Below, piece after piece: positions 8,537-15,909 of a DNA stretch of 35,301 nucleotides. Below the pieces are notes generated by a model. It searched no databases. It was given only the letters and a program-made list of their open reading frames with translations, and was not told the origin of the DNA. Source of the DNA: JAICUY01 sp038250515 (GTDB taxonomy: Bacteria; Chloroflexota; Limnocylindria; QHBO01); assembly GCA_038250515.1 (NCBI GenBank), contig JBBSCG010000018.1, forward strand, positions 1 through 35,301, read 5' to 3'. Every line of letters starts with the position of its first letter. The stretch's first letter is position 1. The position numbers and the translations under genes are program-made.

Positions 8537-9310
8537 CTACTTGGCCATCCGGCGCGCCAGGCCGCGATCGGCCAGCCAGATGCCGATGCCCGCGAAGGCG
8601 AGCAGGTAGGCAAGGTGCAGCGGTGCCGTCAGCGGATCGATGCGGTCGAGGGTCAGCCCGCGGATCAGCTCGACGGCATGGAACAGCGGCGTGGCCCAGG
8701 CGACGACCAGCAGCGCGTGCGGCAGCTGCGACAGCGGGAAGAACGTGCCGCTGAACAGAAAGAGGGGATTGATCACGAAGCGGAAGATCCAGCTGAACCC
8801 GAGGTCGTTCTTCTGCGTGGTGGTGAACGCGATGAGCCCCGCTGAGAATCCGAGGCCGCACAGCGCGGCGACCGGGATGGCGAGGATCGCCAATGGCGAG
8901 GCGGCCACGCCCATGATCCACAGCACCACCATGAAGACGGTGGCGATGGTCGCCAGCCGGAAGCCTATCCAGCCGAGCTCGCCGAGGAGGATGTGGCGTG
9001 TACCCAGCGGCGTCGAGAGCATCGCCTCGTAGTTCCGCCCCCACATGATCTTGTTCATGATCGGGTAGGTCGACTCGAACGTCGCGAGCTGCATGGCGCT
9101 CGCCGCCAGCAGCCCCGGGCCGAGGAATTCGAGGTAGGTCAGTCCGCCGAAGGCGTTCGCGTTTCCCGCCAGCAGCCTGCTCATCCCGATCCCCATGGCG
9201 CTCAGGAACATGAACGGCTGGAGGAAGCCGAAGAAGATGCTGCGGTGCCAGATGCGCCTGTAGACCAGCCAGTTGCGCAGAAAGACGTGGGTCGCCGGGG
9301 CGAAGGACAT
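8537..9310 (-). CDS. ABC-2 type transporter permease (NodJ-like), first permease
   Basis: This 257-residue membrane protein has the ABC-2/NodJ pattern: a short cytoplasmic N-terminus (NWLVYRRIWHRSIFFGFLQP), about six hydrophobic helices, and the family signature INPLFLFSGTFFPLSQLP followed by TPLFHAVELIRGLTLD. YEAMLSTPLGTRHILLGE is the usual cytoplasmic coupling region. It begins three bases after the stop of the ATPase gene and is followed four bases later by the second permease, so the three are one transcription unit. The NodI/NodJ and DrrA/DrrB families move amphipathic molecules or antibiotics; nothing here identifies the cargo. Confidence 0.88.
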   Translation of the reverse strand: MSFAPATHVFLRNWLVYRRIWHRSIFFGFLQPFMFLSAMGIGMSRLLAGNANAFGGLTYLEFLGPGLLAASAMQLATFESTYPIMNKIMWGRNYEAMLSTPLGTRHILLGELGWIGFRLATIATVFMVVLWIMGVAASPLAILAIPVAALCGLGFSAGLIAFTTTQKNDLGFSWIFRFVINPLFLFSGTFFPLSQLPHALLVVAWATPLFHAVELIRGLTLDRIDPLTAPLHLAYLLAFAGIGIWLADRGLARRMAK

Positions 9311-9313
9311 CGG

Positions 9314-10249
9314 TCAGTCGACCAGCGAGCGGCCGGTCAGACGCAGGAAGACGTCCTCGAGCGATGAGCGTCGCACGAGAGTGCCTTCGACCGGAATGTG
9401 GCGGCGGTTGATCTCCTCCATCGTCCGCTCCCCGTCATCGGTATAGATCAGCACCCGATCTGGAAGGTCCTCGAGCCGATCGCCGATGCCTTCGAGCTTG
9501 CCATCCAGCGACGAGCGCACGGCGTCGGAAAGGCGCAGCTCGAGCACCTCTTTGGAACTGTACTGGTCGATGAGCTGACGCGGCGAGCCCACGGCCACGA
9601 TGTGCGCCTTGTCCATGACCACCAGCCGGTCGCAGAGCTGCTCGGCCTCGTCCATGTAGTGCGTCGTGATGATGAGGGTCGCGCCGCGCTGCTTGAGCCG
9701 ATACAGCCGGTCCCACAGGAGATGGCGAGCCTGCGGATCCAGGCCGGTGGTCGGCTCGTCGAAGATGACGAGGTCCGGCTCATTGATGAGCGCCCGTGCG
9801 ATGGTGAGCCGCCGCTTCATGCCGCCGGAGAGCGGCTCGACCTTGTCGCGTGCGCGCTCGTCCAGCTGCACGAACTGCAGCAGCTCGTCGGCCCGGCTGC
9901 GGGCCACGTCGCCGGGGATGTCGAAGTAGCGCGCGTACATTTCCAGGTTCTCGCGGACGGTGAGCTCGGTGTCGAGGTTGTCGAGCTGCGGGACCACGCC
10001 GAGGCGCGCCTTGATCTCCCGGGCCTGCGTGCGCGGGTCCATGCCGATGACCTGCAGCGTGCCGTCGCTGACCGGTGACGAGCAGGCGATCATGCGCATG
10101 GTGCTCGTCTTGCCGGCGCCATTCGGACCGAGGAAGCCGAATGATTCGCCCGCCTGGACGTCGAAATCGATGGCATCCACCGCGGTGAATTCGGCGAAGC
10201 GCTTGGTCAGCTTGCGCGCGGAGACAAGGGGTTCGGAACTCGGGGGCAT
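9314..10249 (-). CDS. ABC transporter ATP-binding protein (NodI/DrrA-like)
   Basis: This 311-residue nucleotide-binding subunit powers the two ABC-2 permeases downstream. Walker A is GPNGAGKTS near residue 40, the Q-loop sits in VVPQLDNLD, the signature is LSGGMKRRL, Walker B is LVIFDEPTTGLD, and the H-loop is IITTHYMDEAEQ. A C-terminal extension of about 90 residues is typical of DrrA/NodI exporters. The ATG at 10249 lies six bases after a TAGAAT -10 hexamer (10256-10261) and no ribosome site precedes it, so the transcript is probably leaderless. Confidence 0.93.
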   Translation of the reverse strand: MPPSSEPLVSARKLTKRFAEFTAVDAIDFDVQAGESFGFLGPNGAGKTSTMRMIACSSPVSDGTLQVIGMDPRTQAREIKARLGVVPQLDNLDTELTVRENLEMYARYFDIPGDVARSRADELLQFVQLDERARDKVEPLSGGMKRRLTIARALINEPDLVIFDEPTTGLDPQARHLLWDRLYRLKQRGATLIITTHYMDEAEQLCDRLVVMDKAHIVAVGSPRQLIDQYSSKEVLELRLSDAVRSSLDGKLEGIGDRLEDLPDRVLIYTDDGERTMEEINRRHIPVEGTLVRRSSLEDVFLRLTGRSLVD

Positions 10250-10255
10250 CCGACG

Positions 10256-10261
10256 ATTCTA
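10256..10261 (-). promoter_or_regulatory. -10 element for the ABC exporter operon, leaderless start
   Basis: The minus strand reads TAGAAT, six bases, then ATG at 10249. This spacing places transcription start at or next to the A of the start codon. No Shine-Dalgarno sequence and no convincing -35 are seen. The same TAnnnT-N6/7-ATG layout recurs at five other operon heads in the window. Confidence 0.6.
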
Positions 10262-10473
10262 GTCGCCCGTGGCGCGGCCCGTCCGCGTCCACAGGTCTGG
10301 CCACACGTCGCGCGGCCCCAGTGGCATCGGAGTTCCTGTGGCAGCACACTTCCGAACCTAAGCGGGCCCGTTGTGCTCTGCCGGGAAGCCCGCGTCGCTT
10401 GTCCAAGGAGGTGCTCGCCCAAACACATTGCCTCGTCCTCGCCAGGCCAGACACATGCGGAAGGAGATTCGTA

Positions 10474-10644
10474 ATGGTCGACAAGCCAACCCGAGAAGGG
10501 ACGAACCATCCCGCGATCAAAGACCGCAGGAGGATGGCGCTGTGGATCGGCGTCGTGGTGGTGGTGCTTCTCATCGTTGTTCCCGCCGTCCTGCTCGCCG
10601 CAGCTGGAGGAATAGGCGGCAACATTGTGCAGGTGACGAAATGA
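10474..10644 (+). CDS. Small single-pass membrane protein, unknown function
   Basis: This 56-residue protein has a charged N-terminal half (KPTREGTNHPAIKDRRR) and one hydrophobic helix (about residues 22-43, ALWIGVVVVVLLIVVPAVLL) followed by a short tail. The start at 10474 follows a strong AAGGAG ribosome site (10461-10466). In-frame starts further upstream, the first at 10321, would add 51 residues with no family support. The stop overlaps an ATG (ATGA at 10641) that begins a secreted protein, so the two appear to be a translationally coupled pair. They are divergent from the ABC exporter. It could anchor or assist export of the partner, but that is conjecture; I do not recognise the family. 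Confidence 0.62.
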   Translation: MVDKPTREGTNHPAIKDRRRMALWIGVVVVVLLIVVPAVLLAAAGGIGGNIVQVTK

Positions 10645-11231
10645 GGGGCGGACTGCGCGCGACAATAACCTCTGTGCTGGTGCCACCTTATTGCTCGTGG
10701 GCACGACGTATGCCACGGAGGTGACGACATCTAGTTCCACGCATTCGCCCATGGCCGCTGCCGCATGTCAGAAGTTCAAGGCAGACGTGCTTGCGTCAAA
10801 GACAAGCGATGCGATCAAGACCGCAGTCAAGGACGCTGGCGACGCTGACTGTTGGACACGTAGCGAAGCATCTTGGTCGGAGACGACGGCTTTGGGCGTT
10901 GACACGACGGCAGCATCTTCGGGGTGCGGCTCGTATTGGGCCAATTTCGGCGTCGGGATACTCTTCATAGAAGTTGCGACGAGTCACACGAATGTTGGGC
11001 TCTGCCGCAACGGCTATAAGATCACGCAGGTCCAGTGGGAAAATTGCTATGTCAGCACGATTCCGGCCTACTTCGGCGGAATTGACTGGTGCGGCGTTTA
11101 CTGGCCGAGTTCGACGCACACCGTAGCTGAGCCTGGAAACAACTTCTGGGTGGCTGCGTATTCCTGGTTTTGGTACCACCGCTATGGGTGGATGCGATTC
11201 GACGTGGGCCACGTCCCGTCAAGTGGTGTAA
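10641..11231 (+). pseudogene. Secreted Cys/aromatic-rich protein with an apparent frameshift in its signal peptide
   Basis: The ATG overlapping the preceding stop starts MRGGLRATITSVL and then runs into a stop at 10722-10724. One frame over, the sequence continues GATLLLVGTTYA and a long open frame. Restoring one G in the GG at 10679-10680 (CTGGTGCC to CTGGGTGCC) joins the two into a classic signal peptide with cleavage after TYA. The mature part has six Cys residues and an aromatic-rich C-terminal stretch (NNFWVAAYSWFWYHRYGWMR). The open frame lacks a natural stop and runs antisense through the next gene; a TAA one base out of frame at 11229-11231 may mark the original end. Base composition is visibly less GC-rich than the flanks. 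It could be a real pseudogene, a phase-variable gene or a sequencing error. Family not recognised. Confidence 0.55.
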
Positions 11232-11258
11232 CAGCGGATCCAGCCTCAGGGCCGCGGC

Positions 11259-11969
11259 TCAGCCCGCCTGCCAGGTCTCTCCGGGCTGCAGTCTCAACAC
11301 TTGCGCATCGGTCTGGCTGGCGAGTTCGTCCGGCGTCCCGACCAGCACGGGAAACGTTCCCCAGTGGATCGGCAGCACGGTCTGCGCCCCGATCAGCGAA
11401 ATGGCTCGAGCCGCGTCGGTGGGTCCCATGGTGTAGTGCCCGCCGATGGGCAGGACCGCGATCGTCGGGGCCCATCGGTCCTTGACCAGCGCCATGTCGC
11501 CGAACAGGTCCGTGTCTCCGGAGTGGTAGACGCGCGTACTGTCCTCGAACTCGATCAACCAGCCCCAGCAGCCGAGGTCGCGGGTCACGTCGGTGCCGCC
11601 GCCGGTGAGCGTCGCGCCGCCGGAATGATCGGCATGCACCATGGTCAGCTTGATCCCGTCGGCGTCGACCGTGCCGCCCTTGTTCATGCCGACCGCCTCG
11701 ACGTCGCGCGACGCCAGGTAGATGCTCATCTCGTGACCGCAGACGACCTGGCCGCCGGCCTTCGCCAGGTCCACGACGTCGTCGCAGTCGTTGCCCACGT
11801 GGTCGAAATGGCCGTGGGTCGGCGCAACGACGTCGACGCGCTCCGGCGTGCGGAAGGCGTCGGCGTAGGTCGGCGCCCCGCTCCAACGGTCGACCCACAG
11901 CCATTTCGCTCCCGGAGACCGATACAGCACGCCGCCGTGCCCCAGCCAGGTGATCTGCAGGTTCGCCAA
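11259..11969 (-). CDS. UPF0173-type metal-dependent hydrolase (metallo-beta-lactamase fold)
   Basis: This 236-residue cytoplasmic protein is of the UPF0173 (YtkL-like) branch of the metallo-beta-lactamase superfamily. The metal motif HGHFDH is near residue 53, HADHSGG and YHSGDTDLF supply further ligands, and LPIGGHYTMGP with LPIHWGTFP closes the active site. The start is TTG at 11969, chosen because a strong GAGGAGG ribosome site lies seven bases upstream and the protein opens at once into ITWLGHGG. It is divergent from the PadR gene with about 100 bases between, so the palindrome at 12035-12053 could affect both. The family's physiological substrate is unknown. Confidence 0.9.
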   Translation of the reverse strand: MANLQITWLGHGGVLYRSPGAKWLWVDRWSGAPTYADAFRTPERVDVVAPTHGHFDHVGNDCDDVVDLAKAGGQVVCGHEMSIYLASRDVEAVGMNKGGTVDADGIKLTMVHADHSGGATLTGGGTDVTRDLGCWGWLIEFEDSTRVYHSGDTDLFGDMALVKDRWAPTIAVLPIGGHYTMGPTDAARAISLIGAQTVLPIHWGTFPVLVGTPDELASQTDAQVLRLQPGETWQAG

Positions 11970-12018
11970 GTCAGTGCCTCCTCAACTGCGGTGGCCGGAT
12001 GTCATCGTAGCGGCCCGC

Positions 12019-12024
12019 TTGACA
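12019..12024 (+). promoter_or_regulatory. Consensus -35 box of the padR promoter
   Basis: The sequence is TTGACA, a perfect sigma-70-type -35 hexamer, upstream of the PadR gene. At the usual 17-base spacing the -10 would fall inside the palindrome at 12035-12053, where no good TATAAT match is present. Confidence 0.5.
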
Positions 12025-12034
12025 GCGTGGACCA

Positions 12035-12053
12035 TACTACGTGGCACGTAGTA
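12035..12053. promoter_or_regulatory. Palindromic operator, probably PadR autoregulatory site
   Basis: TACTACGTG and CACGTAGTA are perfect 9-base inverted arms separated by one G. The site lies between the TTGACA box and the padR ribosome site (AGGGAG at 12055-12060). A dimeric PadR regulator bound here would block RNA polymerase, which is the usual autoregulation of this family. That this PadR binds it is inference. Confidence 0.7.
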
Positions 12054-12068
12054 GAGGGAGAAAGCCGC

Positions 12069-12374
12069 ATGTCGGGATTCGGCAACAACGATCCGGGCAT
12101 GCTCGTCCTCGTCAGTCTGGCATCCATGCCCCGCCACGGTCATGCGATCCTCCTCGATGTCGAGGCGTTTGCCGACATCCGCCTTGGTCCCGGCACCCTG
12201 TACGGCGCCATCGAGCGCCTGGAAGGGAAGGGGCTGATCGAGCCGATTGAGATGGTCGGCCGGCGGCGGCCATATCGGCTCACCGAGCAGGGTCGCTCAA
12301 TGCTGGATGGCCGGCTGCGCGGCCTCGAGCAGACAGTGCGCATCGGACTACAGAGGGTGGCGCTGGGAGTATGA
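12069..12374 (+). CDS. PadR family transcriptional regulator
   Basis: This 101-residue winged-helix regulator has the PadR recognition region LGPGTLYGAIERLEGKGLIE (about residues 39-58), followed by the wing RRRPYRLTEQGRSML. The start at 12069 sits eight bases after AGGGAG; the frame is open further left but only as a shadow of the opposite gene. It lacks a long C-terminal dimerisation domain, so it belongs to the short PadR subfamily. Its stop overlaps the start of the membrane protein at 12371 (ATGA). Short PadR genes coupled to a membrane protein of this type typically control that protein and respond to envelope or antimicrobial stress; the signal here is unknown. Confidence 0.9.
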   Translation: MSGFGNNDPGMLVLVSLASMPRHGHAILLDVEAFADIRLGPGTLYGAIERLEGKGLIEPIEMVGRRRPYRLTEQGRSMLDGRLRGLEQTVRIGLQRVALGV

Positions 12375-12940
12375 GCCGCATCGGTCGTGCGCTGGCGCAT
12401 GCTGTCATCCGCGCCTATCCGCGCGCGTGGCGTGAGCGCTACGAGACTGAGATCCACGAGCTTGTCGACGAGACGGACGCACGCCTGCCAGATGCCGTCG
12501 ACCTTGCCACGGGCGCGATCCAGCGGCGCCTGATCGGAGGTGCGCACATGCGCTTCGAGCTTGGCTATCGGCACCCATCCGCCTTTGCGATCCTGGCCCT
12601 GATCATCATGGCGCCGACGCTGGCGGTCGCGTTGCTCTCGCTCGTCGGTCACGAGCTTGGTGTCGGCGCAGTGGCATCGGTCGTCGATCCGCTGCTCGCG
12701 TCGATCACCGCGCCGCGCGTCATCGACCTTGGCCTCGTGGTAGCGCCGCTCGTCGCCTTTCTGCTGGCGGCCTTGCCCCTGCTCGATGCGCGCTTCGAGC
12801 AGGGCGACGACGGCCGGATGCTCGCGCTGCGTGTCCGGGCGCTGCCGGTGAACCTCCTCGTGGGCGCCGTCGCCATCATTCTCGGCGCTTCGCTGATCGG
12901 GCACATCATCACCGAGTCGGTGCTGCAACTCGGCGCCTAG
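12371..12940 (+). CDS. PadR-coupled integral membrane protein
   Basis: This 189-residue protein has an N-terminal cytoplasmic segment with the pattern RAYPRAWRERYETEIHEL, common in membrane proteins encoded next to PadR regulators, followed by about three transmembrane helices (roughly residues 70-95, 118-140 and 155-182). The start overlaps the padR stop by ATGA. By context it is the regulated effector of the PadR switch. No enzymatic motif is visible. It ends 22 bases before the stop of the convergent hydrolase. Confidence 0.72.
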   Translation: MSRIGRALAHAVIRAYPRAWRERYETEIHELVDETDARLPDAVDLATGAIQRRLIGGAHMRFELGYRHPSAFAILALIIMAPTLAVALLSLVGHELGVGAVASVVDPLLASITAPRVIDLGLVVAPLVAFLLAALPLLDARFEQGDDGRMLALRVRALPVNLLVGAVAIILGASLIGHIITESVLQLGA

Positions 12941-12962
12941 CGAGCACGAGCCCGCGAGCAGA

Positions 12963-13661
12963 TCAGGTGCCCGGCAGGATCAGGCGTCCCGTGTCCGCGA
13001 CGCGACGCATCCATGGCAGCTCGCGTCGGACCGTCGTCTCGGTGCCGTGGCCGGGCAGGACGCGGACGTCGGCCGGCAGCAGCTTCCCCAGCCGAGCGAT
13101 GGACGCGACCATCTGCGCGTCGTCGCCGCCGGGCAGATCGGTCCGGCCCCAGCCGGCCGGAAAGAGCGTGTCGCCCGAAAGCAGCAGTGCGAGCTGCTCC
13201 TCGTACAGACACACCGAGCCCTCGGTATGCCCCGGCGTGTGCAGCACGTCGAACACCAGATCACCAATGCGCAGCTGCTCGCCCTCGCGCAGGTGCCGGT
13301 CGGCGACCGATGCCTCCACCTCGAATCCGTAGTTGTTCGGCACCGTCAGGCGGTACTCATCGTCGGGATGGATCGCCAGCGGCGCGCCCGAGGCACGCTT
13401 GAGCGGCGCGTTGTCGAAGATGTGGTCGATGTGCCCGTGCGAGTCGGCGATGAGATGCACGCGCAGCCCTGCGGCCGCGACGCGCTCCAGCAATGGTGCG
13501 GTGGCGCCCATTCCCGGATCCAGGATCAGCGCATCGGTCGAGCGTCCGTCCCAGACGAGGTAGGCGTTCGTCTCCCACGGACCGAACGCCCCGACCTCCA
13601 GGCGGACGCCGTGCTCCGGTTCAGCTGCCGCCCCGGCGCGCGCGACGACGGGCTCGTTCAT
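12963..13661 (-). CDS. MBL-fold hydrolase, glyoxalase II-like
   Basis: This 232-residue protein has the metal motif HGHIDH near residue 72, then HTPGHTEGS, LSGDTLF and a final LPGHGTET, the order of ligands found in hydroxyacylglutathione-hydrolase-like proteins. The N-terminal FGPWETNAYLVWD strand is typical. The start at 13661 overlaps the lipB stop (ATGA), which favours it over longer in-frame starts lying inside lipB. It probably hydrolyses a thioester or similar bond, and being last in a lipoate operon it may act on a thiol conjugate; the substrate is not determined by the sequence. Confidence 0.88.
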   Translation of the reverse strand: MNEPVVARAGAAAEPEHGVRLEVGAFGPWETNAYLVWDGRSTDALILDPGMGATAPLLERVAAAGLRVHLIADSHGHIDHIFDNAPLKRASGAPLAIHPDDEYRLTVPNNYGFEVEASVADRHLREGEQLRIGDLVFDVLHTPGHTEGSVCLYEEQLALLLSGDTLFPAGWGRTDLPGGDDAQMVASIARLGKLLPADVRVLPGHGTETTVRRELPWMRRVADTGRLILPGT

Positions 13662-14470
13662 TGCTCGCTGGCGCCCGCCGGACCAACCATTGCCGGCAGC
13701 CCGTCGGCGACGCGCAACCCGAGCGTCTTCGCCAGGGCCTCGCCGAGCGTGGCCTCGACCGCCTCCATCTCGACCGGATGACCGAGCTCGACGGCCAGTG
13801 ACGTCACGGCCCGGTCGCGGATGCCGCAGGGAACCATCTCGTCGAACCAGTGCAGGTTGGTGTTCACGTTCAGTGCCAGCCCGTGGGTCGTCACGCCGCG
13901 ACGAACGCGGACGCCGATCGCGGCGAGCTTGCGTGACTCCTCGACCCACACGCCGGCGAGTCCCTCGACGCGCCTGGCATCGACACCGAATGCCGCCGCG
14001 GTGCTGATGATCGCCTCCTCCAGTGACCGCACGTAGCGACGCAGGTCGAGCGGGTCGCGCAGCTCGACGATCGGGTAGGCCACGAGCTGTCCCGGCCCAT
14101 GGAAGGTGATGTCGCCGCCGCGGTCGATGCGCACGAACTCGGCGCCAAGCTCGCGCAGTCGTTCCGGCGTCGCCAGCAGGTTGGACTCATCACCGCCGCG
14201 GCCGATGGTGTACACCGGGAAGTGCTCCAGCAGGAGCAATCGGTCGCCAATTCGGCGCGAGCGTCGTTGCTCGGCGAGCTCGTCCTGCAGCTCCCAGGTC
14301 GGTCCGTACGGAACGGTGCCCAGCCGCTCGACGGTCAGCAGACCGCCGTGCGCGGCGAGCAGCGGATGCTCATCACTGGCCGGGCGGTAGGGGAGATCGC
14401 GACGCGGCCGGCGTAGAACGACGCGCTCGCGTGGCTCGGGAGGAGCGCTGATGTCGCGCATGACCGACAT
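13658..14470 (-). CDS. lipB: LipB: octanoyl-[acyl-carrier-protein]:protein octanoyltransferase
   Basis: This 270-residue enzyme moves octanoate from ACP to the lipoyl domains of E2 and GcvH proteins. Family motifs are RGGDITFHGPGQLVAYPIVE (about residues 117-136), the catalytic Lys in SRKLAAIGV (about 181) and the catalytic Cys in MVPCGIRD (about 215). The start at 14470 follows the lipA stop by four bases; the ATG three codons later is nearly as good. About 40 residues precede the conserved LLTVERLGTVPY, a modest N-terminal extension that may indicate a later true start. It works with LipA next door to lipoylate the E2 encoded at 15910-17469. Confidence 0.93.
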   Translation of the reverse strand: MSVMRDISAPPEPRERVVLRRPRRDLPYRPASDEHPLLAAHGGLLTVERLGTVPYGPTWELQDELAEQRRSRRIGDRLLLLEHFPVYTIGRGGDESNLLATPERLRELGAEFVRIDRGGDITFHGPGQLVAYPIVELRDPLDLRRYVRSLEEAIISTAAAFGVDARRVEGLAGVWVEESRKLAAIGVRVRRGVTTHGLALNVNTNLHWFDEMVPCGIRDRAVTSLAVELGHPVEMEAVEATLGEALAKTLGLRVADGLPAMVGPAGASEQ

Positions 14471-14474
14471 CGGT

Positions 14475-15518
14475 CTAGACGGCGGCGGCCGCGGCAGCTC
14501 CGGGAACCTGCTCCGCCGCGTGGTAGGACGAGCGGACGAGCGGTCCCGACTGGACATGCGCGAAGCCCATCTCGAGCCCGATGCGCCGCAGCGTCATGAA
14601 CTCGGCGGGCGTGTAGTACTTCATCAAGGGCAGGTGCTGGCGGGATGGTCGCAGGTATTGACCGATGGTCAGCACGTTGACGTCGGCCTCGTGCAGCAGG
14701 CCCATCGCCTCGACGACCTCATCCCAAGTCTCGCCCAGGCCGAGCATCATCCCGGTCTTGGTCACCATGTCCTCGAAGCCGATCTCGGTGGCGATCGTAC
14801 GTCCGGTGGTCAGCACGCCGACGCTGCGGTCCCATCGCGCACGGCGCCTGACGGGGCGCTGCAGGCGCGGCACGGTCTCGACGTTGTGGTTGAGGATCTC
14901 GGGCTGCGCCTCGACCACGGTGCGGATGTCCGCCTCGCGGCCGTTCAGGTCGCTGATCAGCACCTCGATGGTCGTTCCGCGGTTGACGAGGCGGATCTGG
15001 CGGATCGTCTCGGCGATGATGCCGGCGCCGCCATCGGGCAGGTCGTCGCGGGCGACCATGGTGATGACGACGTGCTTGAGGTCCATCTGCCGGGTGGCCT
15101 CGGCAACGCGTCGCGGCTCGTCCCAGTCGGTGGTCGGCGGGCGCCCGGTGTCGATCGCGCAGAAGCCGCAGTTGCGGGTGCAGACGCTGCCGAGGACCAT
15201 GAAGGTCGCGGTGCCCAATGTCCAGCACTCACCGATGTTCGGGCAGCGGGCCTCCTCGCACACCGTATTGAGCGCCTCGGCGCGCATCAGGTGCTTGACG
15301 CCGGTGTATGTCGCTCCCGCCCCGATGCGCACCTTCAGCCACTCCGGCCGGCGACCGCCCGGTCCGGCATTCTCGGGGAGCGGGTCGCCGGGGGCGAGCA
15401 GGCCGCCATCGGTCTGTGGGCCTCCCGGATACATGACCTCGGATGGGCCGCCGTGGTGCCCGGTCGAGTTGGAAACGACGCTCAGCTCGCCGAGAGTGGA
15501 GAAGTCGGGCTGGGACAT
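14475..15518 (-). CDS. lipA: LipA: lipoyl synthase (radical SAM)
   Basis: This 347-residue radical-SAM enzyme inserts two sulfurs into protein-bound octanoate. The auxiliary-cluster cysteines are in VCEEARCPNIGECW (Cys 87, 92, 98) and the SAM-cluster motif is CTRNCGFC (Cys 113, 117, 120). RSSYHA near the C-terminus holds the Ser that ligates the auxiliary cluster. The N-terminal 55 residues before EWLKV are longer than usual. The ATG at 15518 lies six bases after a TAGACT -10 hexamer with no ribosome site, so lipA probably has its own leaderless promoter although it also lies downstream of the dehydrogenase genes. Confidence 0.95.
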   Translation of the reverse strand: MSQPDFSTLGELSVVSNSTGHHGGPSEVMYPGGPQTDGGLLAPGDPLPENAGPGGRRPEWLKVRIGAGATYTGVKHLMRAEALNTVCEEARCPNIGECWTLGTATFMVLGSVCTRNCGFCAIDTGRPPTTDWDEPRRVAEATRQMDLKHVVITMVARDDLPDGGAGIIAETIRQIRLVNRGTTIEVLISDLNGREADIRTVVEAQPEILNHNVETVPRLQRPVRRRARWDRSVGVLTTGRTIATEIGFEDMVTKTGMMLGLGETWDEVVEAMGLLHEADVNVLTIGQYLRPSRQHLPLMKYYTPAEFMTLRRIGLEMGFAHVQSGPLVRSSYHAAEQVPGAAAAAAV

Positions 15519-15524
15519 GCTGCA

Positions 15525-15530
15525 AGTCTA
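15525..15530 (-). promoter_or_regulatory. -10 element of lipA, leaderless start
   Basis: The minus strand reads TAGACT, six bases, ATG. It lies between the end of the kynureninase remnant and lipA, so lipA-lipB can be transcribed independently of the upstream dehydrogenase operon. Confidence 0.6.
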
Positions 15531-15552
15531 GCGGAGCGGCCGAAGCGGCTCC

Positions 15553-15813
15553 TCAGGTCACCCGGCGCAGGCGCGGATCGACCGTCTTGTGGTCTCCGGA
15601 GGCGACCAGCGATTGGAGGCGATCGAGGGCATCCCACACGTCGACGAACCGCGTGGACAGCGCCGGCATGCCGAAGCGGACGAGACCAGGCGAGCGGAAG
15701 TCGGGAACCACGTCGGCCCGTTCGATCAACGCGCGGCAGATACGCCACGCATCGGCGTGGCGTAGCGCGACGTGACTGCCGCGCCGATCCGGTCGATGGC
15801 CGCCAGGACGTCG
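15553..15813 (-). pseudogene. kynU: C-terminal remnant of kynureninase
   Basis: One minus-strand frame, between stops at 15814-15816 and 15553-15555, encodes about 86 residues. From RRGSHVALRHADAW onward it matches the end of kynureninase: GSHVALRH, then ICRALIER, VVPDFRSPGLVRFG, and STRFVDVWDALDRL. Full kynureninase is about 400 residues; the PLP-binding core and everything before this tail are absent, and no start codon or ribosome site precedes it. It therefore cannot be a working enzyme. The 96 bases between it and the E2 stop hold another open frame (with GGGWPATFDDVLAAIDRIG) that I do not recognise. The remnant records a lost tryptophan-to-anthranilate step or a recombination scar. Confidence 0.8.
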
Positions 15814-15909
15814 TCAAAGGTGGCCGGCCAGCCACCGCCGCTCCCCAGGCGCCGGTACTCGATTGTCTGTCGGCCTGTCGGGTGGTGATGATGCGGCCGG
15901 TCAGCCGCG

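Noticed and set aside
10362..10393. Imperfect stem (GCGGGC with GCCCGC) in the gap between the ABC operon and the small membrane protein
   Set aside because: Only six paired bases with a long loop; in DNA this GC-rich such pairs are expected by chance, and no riboswitch-like conserved element is visible.
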